In this document: piece after piece, positions 13,811 to 25,918 of the stretch | How the letters are laid out: each line of letters begins with the position of its first letter | How positions within the stretch are numbered: position 1 is the stretch's first letter | Position numbers and translations under genes: made by a program | Source: Phascolomyces articulosus | Taxonomy: Eukaryota; Mucoromycota; Mucoromycetes; Mucorales; Lichtheimiaceae | DNA: 64,000 nt | Reading direction: 5' to 3' | NCBI GenBank assembly: GCA_025677815.1 | Contig: JAIXMP010000002.1 | Location: forward strand, 744,001 to 808,000 | The notes under the pieces: model-generated | What the model saw: only the letters and a program-made list of their open reading frames with translations | Told to the model about the DNA's origin: nothing | Database searches by the model: none

Positions 13811-13929
13811 CGGTCAATTCAATATTCATTTTACAATCTATAATAATAAACCTTAGGCATCAATAAAACATGACATTTATAAGATGTTATCACTCCCAAA
13901 AAAGAATAATACATTACCAATTCTTTTTT

Positions 13930-16870
13930 AGGTAACGATTGCTTCATTTCAATTTTAAGTAAAATATAGAGCCTTGATTTGGCAGTCTTGAGAGATTTTC
14001 AAATTGTATCAAATTTATCACACTCTTCGTTTACTTTTTTTCGTACATAGTGCAAATCACTTTTTGCTTGTTTGACTAAAAAATTAGTTGATGATGGTGT
14101 TGCTGTTATATCTTTTCTTTTCTTTTCTCTATTCTGTTTAAAATGGACGAGTAATTCATCCGCTTCAACGTGGAAGAAGCAAGTAGTTTCGTAGCGGTAG
14201 TTTGTTGTTTCATTAGGTTGTTCACATTTGATGTTAATTGCATAATTGCAGTTTTTAATTCACCATCTTTCATATTTGGAATCTCTTCTTGAATGGGGCA
14301 AAAGAAGACCATGAGCGTTTCTTTTTGCTTGAACCCACCTACCTTATTATCCATTTATCCACATATAAAAAAAACTATACTCTAAGTATAGTTTTGCTCC
14401 CTATACCTTTTCCCTGTTCCTCAAACAGGGTTTTTTCTTTTATTACTTTTTGCTTTTCTATGATCTGCCTCGAACAAATATGTCGGCCTTGACGCTGTGT
14501 TCAAAGGAGACATTAAATAAAACAATATTTTTCATCGTAATGGTTTTTTTGTGTTGAATAGAGATTCCATGACGTTTTTCCTTTCATCGCTTGCTTCTGA
14601 TATGCTCGTGATAGATTGATTGTTATTCCCACATATTGTGTAACTGTTTCCGAGAGTTTCATATAGAGATTTTCTAGAAAGAGGCAGAGCTATTCTGTCG
14701 CTGTTTTGTACACTGTCACTCCATACTTGCTTTTGTAATTTTATAGCAGTTAGTATCTTTGTTGTTAATCTTGCTAATGGAATAACAGTAAATGGGGAAT
14801 AGATTGAAAATCCACTTTCATCTGACTTTTTAGGTACAAAAGGGATCAATAGATTGGCGATAGTTGCTGCTACATTTGCCTCTTTATCAGCGAATTGTGT
14901 TGAAAAATACGACGGTTTTTTTTATATAAGACGCGGTGATGCGGTAATCGATTTTCGACGACTGACATAATGTTCTTATACGTAATTGATAACAAGGTCT
15001 TTATTTTTGTCATCGAAGTCATTTGCTCGTCAGTTGATGATGAAGTTTAATCAGTAAAGGTCTGGAGGGGATGAGCTTCGTCCATGGTAACTACATTTTC
15101 AACCTCAAGACTTTCTTCCTTATCATCATCTAAGTAGTAATGATCAACAGCAGGTCGCTGTTTTGACTCTTTTTCATCGTCACCACTTCCTGATGGATCA
15201 TGTTGGTGTTGTGCAAGAACGGTAATGATAATGAGATATGGGTTATTTTGAAATCGCTGTTGATTACGAGATAACAATCGATATGCAATGTCATTATATA
15301 ACGTTCTATAAGAGCTCCACCATTATTGATGGTCGGATAAAGATTTTTTCGAGTTGTTATTGTTGCTGCTAGGCTTTTCCTCTTTGGGTTGATGTTTTTT
15401 ATTACAGTAGTGATATAATGCTGGAGCTTCGTGGGTTGCAAATATGTTTTAAGTATTAATAGAATGACTTTTTCCAAGTCAAGTTGTAATCACTTTTCAC
15501 TCCACATATCCCAAATCGCCGTTTGCAGATTCAGTGCTGCGCTGGCAAATACACTGCAATTTTGAAAAGGATCAGAGATAGGACTTGGAGAGTTTGCAAT
15601 CAATTTCTGCATTAAGATTTTTAAACGACTGCCGATAAATAACATTACAAATATAAATGTTAGATATAGGGGGAAAATCGAGAACCTTGTATAGTAAACT
15701 AATCGTGCTTGTACTTACAGATTATCTCCTTTCTTTCCACTTTCTCCAAGATACGTGGTGGTTATACGTGAAATATGTGCACAAGAAAGTAGCTGATCGT
15801 TTTCCATTTTTTCTCGTATATTTTCCCGATATCCATACATCAAATGTTTCATCCCTGTCATCAAGAAATTCCTCTGGGAGGATTCCAGATAAAGATGTTT
15901 TCTTTACAGCCTTGTTTTTGTAGATATGAGCAACTCTACCATCCGAGAGCTATATATAGTAATAAATAATGACTCGTAAGTATATCACAGCTATTATCAC
16001 TATAACAGCAACCACAACTGTATTCAGTAAAAAAGTAACATTTCAATAAACACGTCGACTGCTTTCGTTAGATCCTGCATTTCGTTCGAAAGACGTGCCT
16101 GTTCTTCATCAAAAATACGCGAAACGTCTTTATCATTCCCTTCTCGCGAAGCAAAATGAAGCAGTGTAGTAATGGTTCAATATTCTTGGAAAATCTTTTT
16201 TTCCTTATCTTTATTCAAGGCTTTTGTGAGAGACTATTAAATAAACTAAAGTACACTATAAGTACCAATCTCCTAAACACATTTACACTTTCACATCAGC
16301 TCTTTTTAATTAATATTTTATGCCTCAAAATAAAAGATATCATCGATATCTATATCGTCATCCTAGAAGACTATGTCATCATTGTAATCTCCAATTTGAA
16401 GATTCTCATAAACTCCATTGTTATAAGGGTTTGCCACCTACCGTTTCTTTATACTTGTTTTCAGATCCTATCAAATTTATGTACATATCAATTCAGAAAC
16501 ATGTAAGCATTGGCTGAGTTCTTTTCTTTTAAAAAAAATCAAGAAAATCGCATGTACCTGTGAGAAGTACTCATCTTTTTAATCATGACATATAAAGGCA
16601 TCTCGTCATCCACGTAAACCTGTGTGGAGGCCAGATCTAACAAGTGATCAAGTTCACAGTTCCATTCGACAGCGAATTTGACGTTTTTGAACTTGTTTAC
16701 TAATCCTACTAAAAGTCTCCGCTCTTTCAAATAAGAGTTCCTTGTGATATTCATGCAGATCTTGTGCAACATTGTTCCAAAAGCGATCTGGCAACTTGGG
16801 TGTCATGTTCTTTCTCTTTTTTTTTTCGCAGTAATACTGTTGGACAGAATTTGCGCTATAAAATAACAAC
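13930..16870 (-). pseudogene. decayed multi-exon gene of unknown family with coiled-coil 3' part
   Basis: The minus strand carries a train of open segments with gene-like composition that cannot be joined into one frame. They are MTPKLPDRFWNNVAQDLHEY near 16820, an overlapping frame with CELDHLLDLASTQVYVDDEM near 16650, RIFDEEQARLSNEMQDLTKA near 16120-16050, and a spliced-looking pair with donor GTAAGT near 15715 and acceptor GGCAG near 15628 leading to a segment with SAALNLQTAIWDMWSEK. Next come an acidic tail near 15150-15050 and a segment with ANLLIPFVPKKSDESGFSIY near 14860-14790. Last are helical, charged stretches with ELKTAIMQLTSNVNNLMKQQ near 14250 and AKSDLHYVRKKVNEE near 14070-14010. 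Frameshifts occur near 16700, 15280 and 14880. I do not recognise the family. It could be an accessory gene or the cargo of the adjacent Fanzor relic. Confidence 0.5.
14371..14436. repeat. two adjacent perfect hairpins followed by a T run
   Basis: Hairpin 1 has a perfect 10-bp stem (AAAACTATAC at 14371-14380 with GTATAGTTTT at 14386-14395, loop of 5). Hairpin 2 has a 7-bp stem (CCCTGTT at 14412-14418 with AACAGGG at 14424-14430, loop of 5) and is followed directly by six T. Together they sit in the middle of the decayed gene between two of its open segments. Confidence 0.7.
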
Positions 16871-17323
16871 ACAAAAACGTACTCGTCAATTTCATATTAT
16901 CTCTATAGATGAATATTGTATAGATATTATACATTATTCAGAAAAAAACAATAATATCTATCAATTTGTAATTAGCATAACTTATTCGATAAAAAAAATG
17001 TAATTGTAATTATATATGACGTAATATTTGGAACATTAATTGGTTCCTCACTTATATTTTCTTTTTTTTTCCAACTATATATTATATAGTTATATTATAT
17101 ATTAACTCTTTACTTCTTTACAAAATTTGTTTTGGTAAAATAACTTTTATCCCAATTAATATTCACACACCAAGTTTTATTTTATACCATTAATTTTGAG
17201 GATAGTATTGAAATTATTAATGTCAACGTATAATGTAAAAAAGTACAGTATGGAGGACAGGTTTTGGTGGTATCATAATAAGAAGAGAGAGGAAAAACGC
17301 TTGAAGGAAAAAAAGAGGATGAA
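16871..17323. other. intergenic, promoter of the RRM-type gene
   Basis: AT-rich spacer with poly-T tracts and no gene. It separates the decayed minus-strand gene from the plus-strand RRM-type gene starting at 17324. Confidence 0.5.
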
Positions 17324-19241
17324 ATGAAGGAAGCGCAAGTTGTCACTCAAAACTTACTTGATGAACCATCTGACAATTCGGTTATATCCCATATTCTTAT
17401 ACTTCAACCTCGTCATTATCACCATAACGGAGATCTTTATGACATTTTCTATACCGAGTATCAATTTGTGAGAAAAGAGGAGTCTGATGGCTACACTACA
17501 TTCGTTCTTTTACCACCATCCATTTTAAAAGAATGTGATGATGAAGTCACTTTTACAGTCTCTTGCCTTGAAAAATTAACAAAAGATAAAACAACAAATC
17601 AAAATGAAAAACAGCAATCCTCCCTCTACGAAAGCAAAGTTGTGACCAATGACAACATTAACATTGATTGGATTCTCGATGATGATTGTGACGACAATGT
17701 GGGGAATGGTAGTTCCAAAAATAGTCATTCATCCAACAAAGCAACAGAAGCAAGTGACAAAGATGAAGAGGGTTGCCCTGACCCAACAAAGAACTATTTT
17801 GCAGGAAAATTTTTCAATGTAAATATAAAATCATGAGTGATAAAGGAAAGAGAGAAAAATGTTATACATTCGCTAATTCTATCACTTATTCTCTTGTTTT
17901 CTGTCCGTTATAGATTAGTCATAGAACTTCGATACCTGATATTCAAAAATTTCTCAAAAAGCCTGATCTCGACGTTGAACTGCCAAGTCTAACTGAAACG
18001 GCCCAGTGTATTCATGTAGTATATCATCGTCCTATTTTTATTTTATTTTTTTGCCGTGATTATACACTAGAAAATTCGGCTCATTTTTCTTTTTTTTTTC
18101 TAACAACTTAGATCATCATGGACAAATTCACTGGGTATACACCAGGCGTTACATTTGTAGAATTTCAATCCCAAAACGATTTTATCAAGGTGATGATGCG
18201 TCTTAAGGATCATGTATTGAAAGGTGAAAAGGTTGGGGTCGGACCTAGTTCACAAGAAGGGCTTTTCAGTAGTGTGTTTCCAACATGGAAAGGAGAGTTC
18301 ATTCATGGAGTCCCAGCTACGATTGCTAATAATAGTCATAATTCAACCAAAGCTGAACCAGATAACGAGGACAATGCCCTAATTCCCTTATTTTTGATGC
18401 CATCAACAGAAGATGACACAAACTATACTGCAAAAACAGATGATAATTCATATTTTTTGGTGAAAAAAAGTGAATATCAACGAATTTTATCCATCTGCAA
18501 AAAAATACAAGGTACAGTACATAATTACAAAGAAATCTAATTTGGTATTATTAGATAAATCGAAGTCTTAACCATCATCATGCTTAAATGTTATTCTATA
18601 CATGTAGGCAAATCATTGTTCCCAATGTCCAGAAAGACCATACGAAAACCTAATCTCAATGGTAGTAAAATTTCCTGGAGTTGTGTCAATTGATATTTCT
18701 TGGACAATGGAACGAAATCTCCTTTTTGAAAACTATAAATTCGCAATAGGTAATAAAATAATGCCAGATCCGGTCCAACCAAATGATTTTTTGGATTATA
18801 AAAGAATTTAAGCTGTTAATATCTGCTTCTATGATAATATATATAGAAATAGTAATATCGCACATAAACTACTACAAACATGCTTGTCCGATCGATATTA
18901 CCTTGCTTCCACGGATGCTGCGAGTCTGTCTTATGAGTTCTGCTTTTACAAGACGACAAAAACTGCAAATCCTTACCACAAGGTATGTAAAGCATTATAG
19001 TGAATATAATATATTACCAAAATAATTACTTTGATTCGTTGATATCGAAACTTAATGTACTAAATTATCACTCTAATATTACCATATATTTCTACTTCAA
19101 AAAAAAAGTAAACTTCGCTGTCCTAAAGATATTTTTAGTACGATTCACCCTACACCCCAATCATTCCTACAAGGCAGATATAATTTGAACGATGATGAAG
19201 ATCTTTTTGATGAATGGATTCATAGTAGTAGTAATGATTGA
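17324..19241 (+). CDS. RRM-type protein with a conserved unnamed C-terminal block (copy 1)
   Basis: Six exons fit: 17324-17818, 17914-18018, 18112-18516, 18608-18749, 18847-18982 and 19139-19241, giving about 461 residues. Exon 3 opens inside an RRM-like fold: the RNP1-like strand GVTFVEFQSQNDF comes after a short linker, then a helix (IKVMMRLKDHVLKGEKVGV). Exons 4-6 carry a C-terminal block with QCPERPYENLISMVVKFPG, PRMLRVCLMSSAF and a short acidic tail. The same exons, with the same phases (0, 1, 2), occur in the minus-strand gene at 29.5-31.9 kb, which supports this model against an earlier stop at 18540. Residues 120-155 are low-complexity Asp/Asn/Ser. Probable role is RNA binding. Target and pathway are unknown. 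RRM assignment is moderate; the RNP2 strand is not clear. Confidence 0.7.
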
Positions 19242-19628
19242 ATCCAATATTGAATAGTTCATAATATTAGCATTTTTTTTTATGAAATTCGGTTTTTGTA
19301 GTGCTTTAGTTATCCATCTTAGCTTTTTTGCAAAATAAATATAATTTTTCATGTAAAACATCTGCGTTTATAATATAATCTCAAAAAAATCTGTGAGTAT
19401 CTTATTCTTTTATATATATATATATCATTGAAAAGTGTGTGCATTGTGTATCTACCACTCCACGAAACATTTATTGTGCGAAGTATTCGAATATGAAGTG
19501 TTAAACCCAATCCATAAAGGAGTTCAAGCCCCGTCCCATTTTTTTTTTTTACTCAAGGTCAGCCAGTGAGGTTCGTTTTACGATCATCTTTTCATCGTTC
19601 CAATACACAACACTTTTTCCTTCTCAAA
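19242..19628. other. spacer between RRM-type gene and prefoldin gene
   Basis: 387 bp, with an AT dinucleotide run near 19413-19426 and a T run near 19541. It must hold the prefoldin promoter. No further gene is seen. Confidence 0.5.
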
Positions 19629-20278
19629 ATGAGTTCCTTATCTGTCTTGGAAGCCAAACTCGAAACTGAATCACGAGCATTCCAACAATTACAAAAAGGT
19701 ACCATAAATATATTTGAGATCGTACTCTATTTCATGTCATCCCTGATTCATTATTATGTATTCGATAGAATTACAAACTGCGATTGAATCGCGTCAACGA
19801 CTTGATTCTCAACAACAAGAAAATGAAGTTGTCAGCAAGGTAGATATCTAATAGATCCATGATGGAATGGAAATGAAACAGCATATGAGGATAACGTACA
19901 TAAACATAGAAAGAACGTGACAAGAAATTAATGACTATTTTGGAAAATAGGAATTTGAACACTTGGAAGATGACGCCAATATTTACAAGTTGATTGGTCC
20001 CGTATTAGTAAAGCAAGAAAAGGGTGAAGCTGTTGGTAACGTCAAGAATCGATTAGATTTGATCAATAAGGAAATGTAAGTTATATATATTAATAAAAAA
20101 GCCCTTTTTTGGCAAATAGACACTTTCCAGGTAATATAAGTATTAATGATGCTACTTGGTTTACTGTAGCGAACGTATTGAAAAGCAATTACAGGACCTT
20201 ACTGCCAAATCTGAAAAGAAAAAGGGAGAATTGGCACAATTACAAATGCAATTCCAACAAGCAACTGGTAAAGCTTAA
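19629..20278 (+). CDS. YKE2: prefoldin subunit 6 (beta-class prefoldin, Yke2-type)
   Basis: Small co-chaperone subunit of the hexameric prefoldin complex, which hands unfolded actin and tubulin to the CCT chaperonin in the cytosol. Four exons (19629-19698, 19769-19839, 19951-20075, 20170-20278) join in frame to about 124 residues, the normal size for this family. The two coiled-coil helices are visible (residues 1-45 and 85-118). The central beta-hairpin has the subunit-6 signature [14 protein letters not shown] followed by [13 protein letters not shown]. Introns are 70-111 bp with GT-AG ends. The 3' end faces the DUF2415 gene, with 268 bp between stop codons. Confidence 0.93.
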
Positions 20279-20546
20279 TAATAACGACCATGATAATAAA
20301 TACCAAATTGTATTAAAAAAAATTGGGAAATGTAAATAATGCAAACAAAAAAAACGATAACATGGATGAGTTTTGGATATATGCAAGACAGAGAGAGGAA
20401 GGAGAAAACTGTTACGGCGGAATGCAAGAATAGAAAAGTGATATATGTATATATATATATATATTAAATGATTTCAATGGTAGAAAGTGGTTGAAAGGGA
20501 TTTGTACAAAAAGAAAAAAAGGAACGAGAGAAAGATATAGTAACGT

Positions 20547-22323
20547 TTATAGGAGAGGTTTGCTGCTTGGGAATTGTCGTCGAGCAATAGTATCAATAGG
20601 TAATTGAATTAAATCCGTTTCCAGAGCAACGAGAATAGTTCGATTATCAGGTGAAAAGGTCAGCCCAGCAATATGAGTATCTCGGTCTTGTGGACCCAGT
20701 CGAATAATCTGGCGTGTTTCATAGGTTCGAGTATCAACAATATTAACATTTGACACGTGCTCAGCATAAACTAATAAGTCCAGGGGACCTTTGCTGAAAT
20801 GAATACTACGTGGGGCATTGCGTGTTTTACGTGGTTCGATGGATCCAAGTTGAGCCACCATTTGATATGTATATGCATCATATACATGAACTAATCCATC
20901 CTGCGTGCTGACTGCGAATACATCGGATGTTGGTTTCCATGCACATGCTAATAGAGCAGCTCCTTCTGTTACTGAAAAATCACACAGAAGACATGTCAGT
21001 TTTTTTAACTCATTTAGGTATTATTTTCGAAGTGATAAATATACATATATATATATATATATCTTACCTTGAAGGTCTTTAATACGTGAATAATCAGAAA
21101 CCTGATAAATATATGCATAACCATTATCACAAACAGCCAACATTTTTTCGCCATCAGGACTCACTGCCACTATAAAAGTATAACACAAATTAGGTTTAGT
21201 TTTTTTTTGCATCCAAGAAAGGGGATCATCAAAAATCTCGGAACTTTTTCCAACTCTAAATGTATCTATATAATATACCTTGATTAATGGCAGCTGGCAT
21301 ATCAATCAATATGAGTTTTTGCATACTTGGGATAGAATAGACGCTTATGGTTTGGTCATTGTTACAAATTGTCACGCGGAGATCGCTGTTGTGTTGAGAC
21401 AATCGGACACAGTTGTTCATACCCAGACCTGCTTTTAGTGTTGTATTCCTTTTTTTTATATGCATTATTGTAAGAACATAATTTTTAGTTAGTATCGTCA
21501 GGTACTATAACGTTTTATAGAAAAACTTTTGATGGACTAAACGGTAGTAGATAATAATACATACCAATCAGAAGATAAACTATTAATCATGACCATACCG
21601 CGATGACCAGCGAGAGCAACATAACCGTAGCTAAAAGGAAAATAATGAGAAGAGAATAGAACGGATAAATATATGCACTCGATAAAACCTATTAATAGTA
21701 AATAGAACATACCCAGAATCTAATGCTGTTGGTGCATAAGGAAGATTATCCATCACTAATGAATCTGAATTTGTTTTGATATTATACTAAAACAGATGAT
21801 TTAGTTTTAGTGTTAGTGAATTGGAGGAATGATGTTATTTATATCATATATTATATACTAAAACTTTCCTTCTATACTTACAAAATAAAGTGATTCATGA
21901 TAAGGATGAACAATTGTACGAGGGTCAGAACATGAGATGAGATTGCGAAGTTGCCTAAAGTTCAATCATAACATAAGCATTTCTATTTTTCCCAAAAACA
22001 AAAAAAAAAAGATATCAACCAAGGTTGATGATAATGGTGCTACTGTATACAAAATTATTGAATGGCTATTACATACCAATTTTGAATTGTTGTTTTAACG
22101 TTTTCGTGCGTTTTATGATTGTTGTGTATATAGACACCATCGTTGGATCTACATCGTTCATTTCATATCAGTAAAAAGAGGACCATACATAAATTATATT
22201 TGACGACGATAAACAAAAAAAAAGCTAGTTTCTAGAAATTTACATGGGAACTAGTAACTCGAACGTTGTCTGTTGGTGTTGGTTTTGATCTTGCTGTAAA
22301 GTATTTTTCTTATAAAAAGCCAT
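20547..22323 (-). CDS. WD40 repeat protein of the DUF2415 type
   Basis: An eight-exon beta-propeller protein. Exons include 22323-22244, 22148-22077 and 21954-21882, then four short exons down to about 21069, and a last exon from about 20972 to 20547. All junctions that I checked keep phase. Diagnostic parts are NWQLRNLISCSDPRTIVHPY near residue 50, blades such as VAVSPDGEKMLAVCDNGYAY and CAWKPTSDVFAVSTQDG, and the end segment AGLTFSPDNRTILVALETDL followed by ARRQFP, which is the hallmark of fungal DUF2415 proteins. Total length is about 390 residues, compact for the group. Function is not established for the family. Neighbour prefoldin is convergent and GPATCH1 ends 378 bp upstream of its start on the same strand. 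Confidence 0.8.
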
Positions 22324-22700
22324 TTTGAGTGGGTTGATGGATGATAATAAACACGAGTAATAAAAAAGAAATAAATAAAAAAAGAGACACGTTTTTTTGC
22401 GTCTGCTTTAAATATGAATTACAGAAAAAAAAATTCTGTACGTCCTAAAAAAGGAAACTCTCCGAGCTGCACCAATCACCAATCGTTTTTCATCGGCAGG
22501 ATCTCCGCGGATGTCTATTTCTTCAAGGGATTTTTAGTCTAATTTCCTTTCAGTCTTGCTGCTGCTTCTTTCAATGGACAACGCTTTTTTTTTTATCAAA
22601 TAATAAGCAATCTTCGATGACAAGTTATATCAACAATATATGTATATGAATATAAAAACATGGAAATTTGTATTTACAATATGCTTGCTATCTTTTTTTT
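22324..22700. other. spacer between DUF2415 and GPATCH1 genes
   Basis: 377 bp that holds the DUF2415 promoter and the GPATCH1 3' flank. A, T and AT runs only. Confidence 0.5.
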
Positions 22701-25700
22701 TCACCAAAGATCAGAAGCTCTAGGACGAGAAGATCCTCCCGTCTTGGTTCTTTTACTATCATTGTAACTAGCATTAGTGCTACTACTACTCTTTACAACA
22801 GGTTCTTTTTCTACCCAAACAGCACCATCGTCTTCACCACCATCACTATCATAACGTGAATGTTTTCGTTTCCTTGAAGAGGATGATGATGTTTTTTCCT
22901 TCTTTCTCTTTTCCTTTCTATGACTCTTTTTATGCCGCTTCTTATGCTTATCCTTTTTCCTTCGTCGTCGACTTTTTTCATCATCTTCATCGCTATCACT
23001 CTTATCATCGCTCTTGTAACCACTACGGTCTTGTCCCCTTTTATCCTCTTCTTTGTCTTCATCATCAGATACAGATACATGACGTCGTTTGGAAGAATGT
23101 ATACGTGGCTTGAAAGGTTCCACAACAACACGTTCAGATGCGATCTTGAACGAGTCTGATGAACGTTCCGCGGGTCGGCTAAATTTCGGCCGGAAGGGTT
23201 CCGTTGTTGTCACCGATTCGCGTGATCTTGTTGTTGTTGATCCTTTTACATTACTTGATACCATTTGAGGTGGTAAAGGAGGTCCAACCAATTGATCTTC
23301 ATCCACTTGAGCTTTTTCTTTTATTAAACTTGAGTGTACAATAGGCTGTCCCTGACTTTCTGCATTGACTGGTTCTTGTGGTTGTTCATCTTCTTCCTCA
23401 TCCTCTTCATCTGAATTTTCGAAAATGGCTTTAAAAATATCCATGGAAGGTCGTTCGTAATCCAATGTTTCATTTGTTTTGCTTTTTTCTAATTTTGGTT
23501 GTTCTAACGATTTTTGTGGAGGCGGTGTTGGTGATGCAGATTCTGGTACAGAGGGCTTTGGTCTTTCGGAAGGTTTGGGTATAACAGCATTCAATGCAGG
23601 ATCATTCTTCCAAAAATCAATTGCTTTGGGTTTGTTTTGTTGGCGTAGCATTTCATCCATCTTTTCCTCACTTAGCGCCTCTCTTGATCCGGCTTGCGTA
23701 CGTCCTTCAGCGACTATTTTAGATGGATCATGATTGGGATGTGGATTTCGTACATTGAATCGTTTACAGACAAGACGTGTTGGATAGAATGGTTTGACTG
23801 TTCGTGTTAATTGACCAAACATTTTCATAGAGGCTGCTTCTGCTTCTTGAGATTTCTAAAAAAAAAATAACATCATGCATTTTAGTATTTCTCTTTTATT
23901 TTTCATCATGAACAAAAAAAAAAAAGAACAATTACCTTTTCCACTGGCTTTGATTTTTCAGCTTCTACTTTATCTCTAATTTCTTTTTCTTTACGCCATT
24001 GTGCTTCTGTTTTTAATCCTCCTTCAAATGATGTTTGTTCCACTGTTGTTTTCGTTGCACTTGCAGAAGTAAATCGTCCACTCATCATGGCACTAATCGG
24101 TCGAAAGATTCTTGCTGCTTTTGCAAATTCATCCATTTCCTTCATGCCTTGTTCATGTGTCAATCCTTCAGGGACAGGGATTGTTGTTTTGGGTTCCCCA
24201 TCCTCGCTCAATAACCCAGCTTGATTTTCCAAATATTGACGGTATCGACTTTGTTTTTTCAAATTGTCACCAAATGGCATATAACCACGCAAGGCCATAT
24301 TGGCTTGTTGTCTACTGATCGTTGGGAAATCGGTCAATTTGGTAGAATCTGTTGGCCCTGTATCCACCATAAACTTTAATACACTGTCAAGACGATCTTT
24401 GGATTTGTCGGGTATATAGTCAAATACAGATCGTGGTTCAATGGGTTTTTCACCCAAAATTGCCCCTCGTTCTTCGGATGACATATGATAACGTGGTTCA
24501 GCTGTGGCTGTAGTAGGGTGTTGCGCATTCCTTTGTTCATTGAAATCATCAGGAACCTGAGGAGGTCGATACCATTTTCCAAGTTCCTGCGGTTGTTCCG
24601 AAATAGAAAATCCTCTCAATGGTGGTCGCCCATCGCTGCATGGTGCTTTTCTCACATCACGTGATGTTGTAGTGAGGGAGGATGGCTTATGTGTCTTTTT
24701 CGGTCGTTCTTCGATGTCGTACAATGTATGATGATACTCTCGTCGACTATCTCCATAGACATCTATATCATCATCTTCTTCTTCAAAAGCACCCAATCCA
24801 AACCGTCCATTATTAGATTCCATACCAAAAGCAGCTCTTTCCTCTTCATCATCTTCCCCTTGTTGCAGCTGTCGTAAACGACGCATTTCAGCGACTTGGG
24901 GTACATGTTTTTCCAATTCATATCCCAATCCAAACGCATCGGTCTTGGCTTTGAAATCAACAATGGGTGTATCGCGTGGTGCAAAAGTGACTTCTTCACC
25001 TGCAATCTCGACATAATCCACTTCAACAGCTCGACATCGAGGTCCAATCCCTTGACCTGGTTTCCATCCCAGTTTTCGTAATAACCGTATACCCACGGAA
25101 TCTTTGGTAGGACCTACCATATCCATAAGACTCGTACCCAAAAATCCAACCCCACTTCCTCGGGCTTCATCCTCCTTTTGTTGTTGTTTTCGTGCTGTCA
25201 TTTCTCGTTCGGTACCACCTAACACATCAAATTCGTCTGTGGCTACCAGTTTTCGTGCATTCGCGATTTCTTGTAAATCTTCATCGTCCATAAAATCTTC
25301 AGGTCGGCTTTCTCGTTGTTCTGATCGTGCACTCCGGGAAGAAACAAATGACGAAGGCGTCCAACCTAATAGAAGAAATGGAGGGGGAGGAATGAGATTT
25401 TCAAAAAGTTTCGCAGCATCCTAAAAATAAAACCTTCGCTTCTCTGGATGTCACTTTTGTTTATAAATAATAGTTGTGTTATCAACATACCTTCTTTGGA
25501 TCCAACCGTATTATAATAACCAGCAGAGAAACCGCCAGTAAATGCTCCATGGAATCGTCTACGACCTTTTTCATCACGTACTTCTTGTTTCCATGTGGGT
25601 ACAAATTGACCAGAATCGGTTAAACCTTGTCGACGATCGCGTTCTGTTTGTTCTGGAAATGCTGTGCCAAATACAATATGATTATCAGACCCCATTTTGG

Positions 25701-25740
25701 GTTCAGTTAATGAAGATTCATTGTCACCATAACGGGACAT
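22701..25740 (-). CDS. GPATCH1: G-patch domain protein, GPATCH1/DUF1604-type splicing-associated factor
   Basis: Nuclear RNA-processing factor. GPATCH1 homologues associate with spliceosomes and are thought to act with a DEAH helicase through the G-patch. Exons 25740-25491, 25365-23936 and 23855-22701 join in frame to about 944 residues. The N-terminal DUF1604 block is clear ([20 protein letters not shown], then [20 protein letters not shown] and [11 protein letters not shown]). The G-patch follows at about residues 180-200 with [15 protein letters not shown]. The middle has [20 protein letters not shown] and an MSGRF element. The C-terminal third is low complexity, with acidic runs and Lys/Arg/Ser-rich tracts typical of splicing factors. 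The start ATG is 178 bp from the divergent F-box pseudogene start. Confidence 0.92.
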
Positions 25741-25918
25741 TGGTCAAAATTCTTGAAAGAAATAAAAAACGTGTGTTGATCAAGTTGGAGAAAAATAAGT
25801 GTCTGGCTGCTTATTTCTAATCATTCCTTAAAAAGTCCGTTTAAAATTTCTTTGTGCTCAAATCGAATCTGCATGAGGGGAATATTCTTTACTACTCAAG
25901 TTTCAGATTCGTTTTATC

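Noticed and set aside
14371..14436. Hairpin plus T tract read as a bacterial terminator, implying bacterial contamination or transfer
   Set aside because: The surrounding DNA has fungal intron signals and no bacterial genes, so only the structure is reported.
16156..16506. Open frame of 116 codons on the plus strand, with an overlapping frame containing CHHCNLQFEDSHKLHC that looks like a zinc finger
   Set aside because: Both lie opposite the decayed minus-strand gene. The cysteine/histidine spacing is a shadow of acidic codons, and there are no flanking finger repeats.
19500..19560. GGAGTTCAAGCCCC, similar to a tRNA T-arm
   Set aside because: No acceptor stem, D-arm or anticodon arm can be built around it.
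22811..23159. Several overlapping frames on both strands
   Set aside because: They are shadows of the low-complexity Lys/Ser/Asp-rich C terminus of the GPATCH1-like protein.
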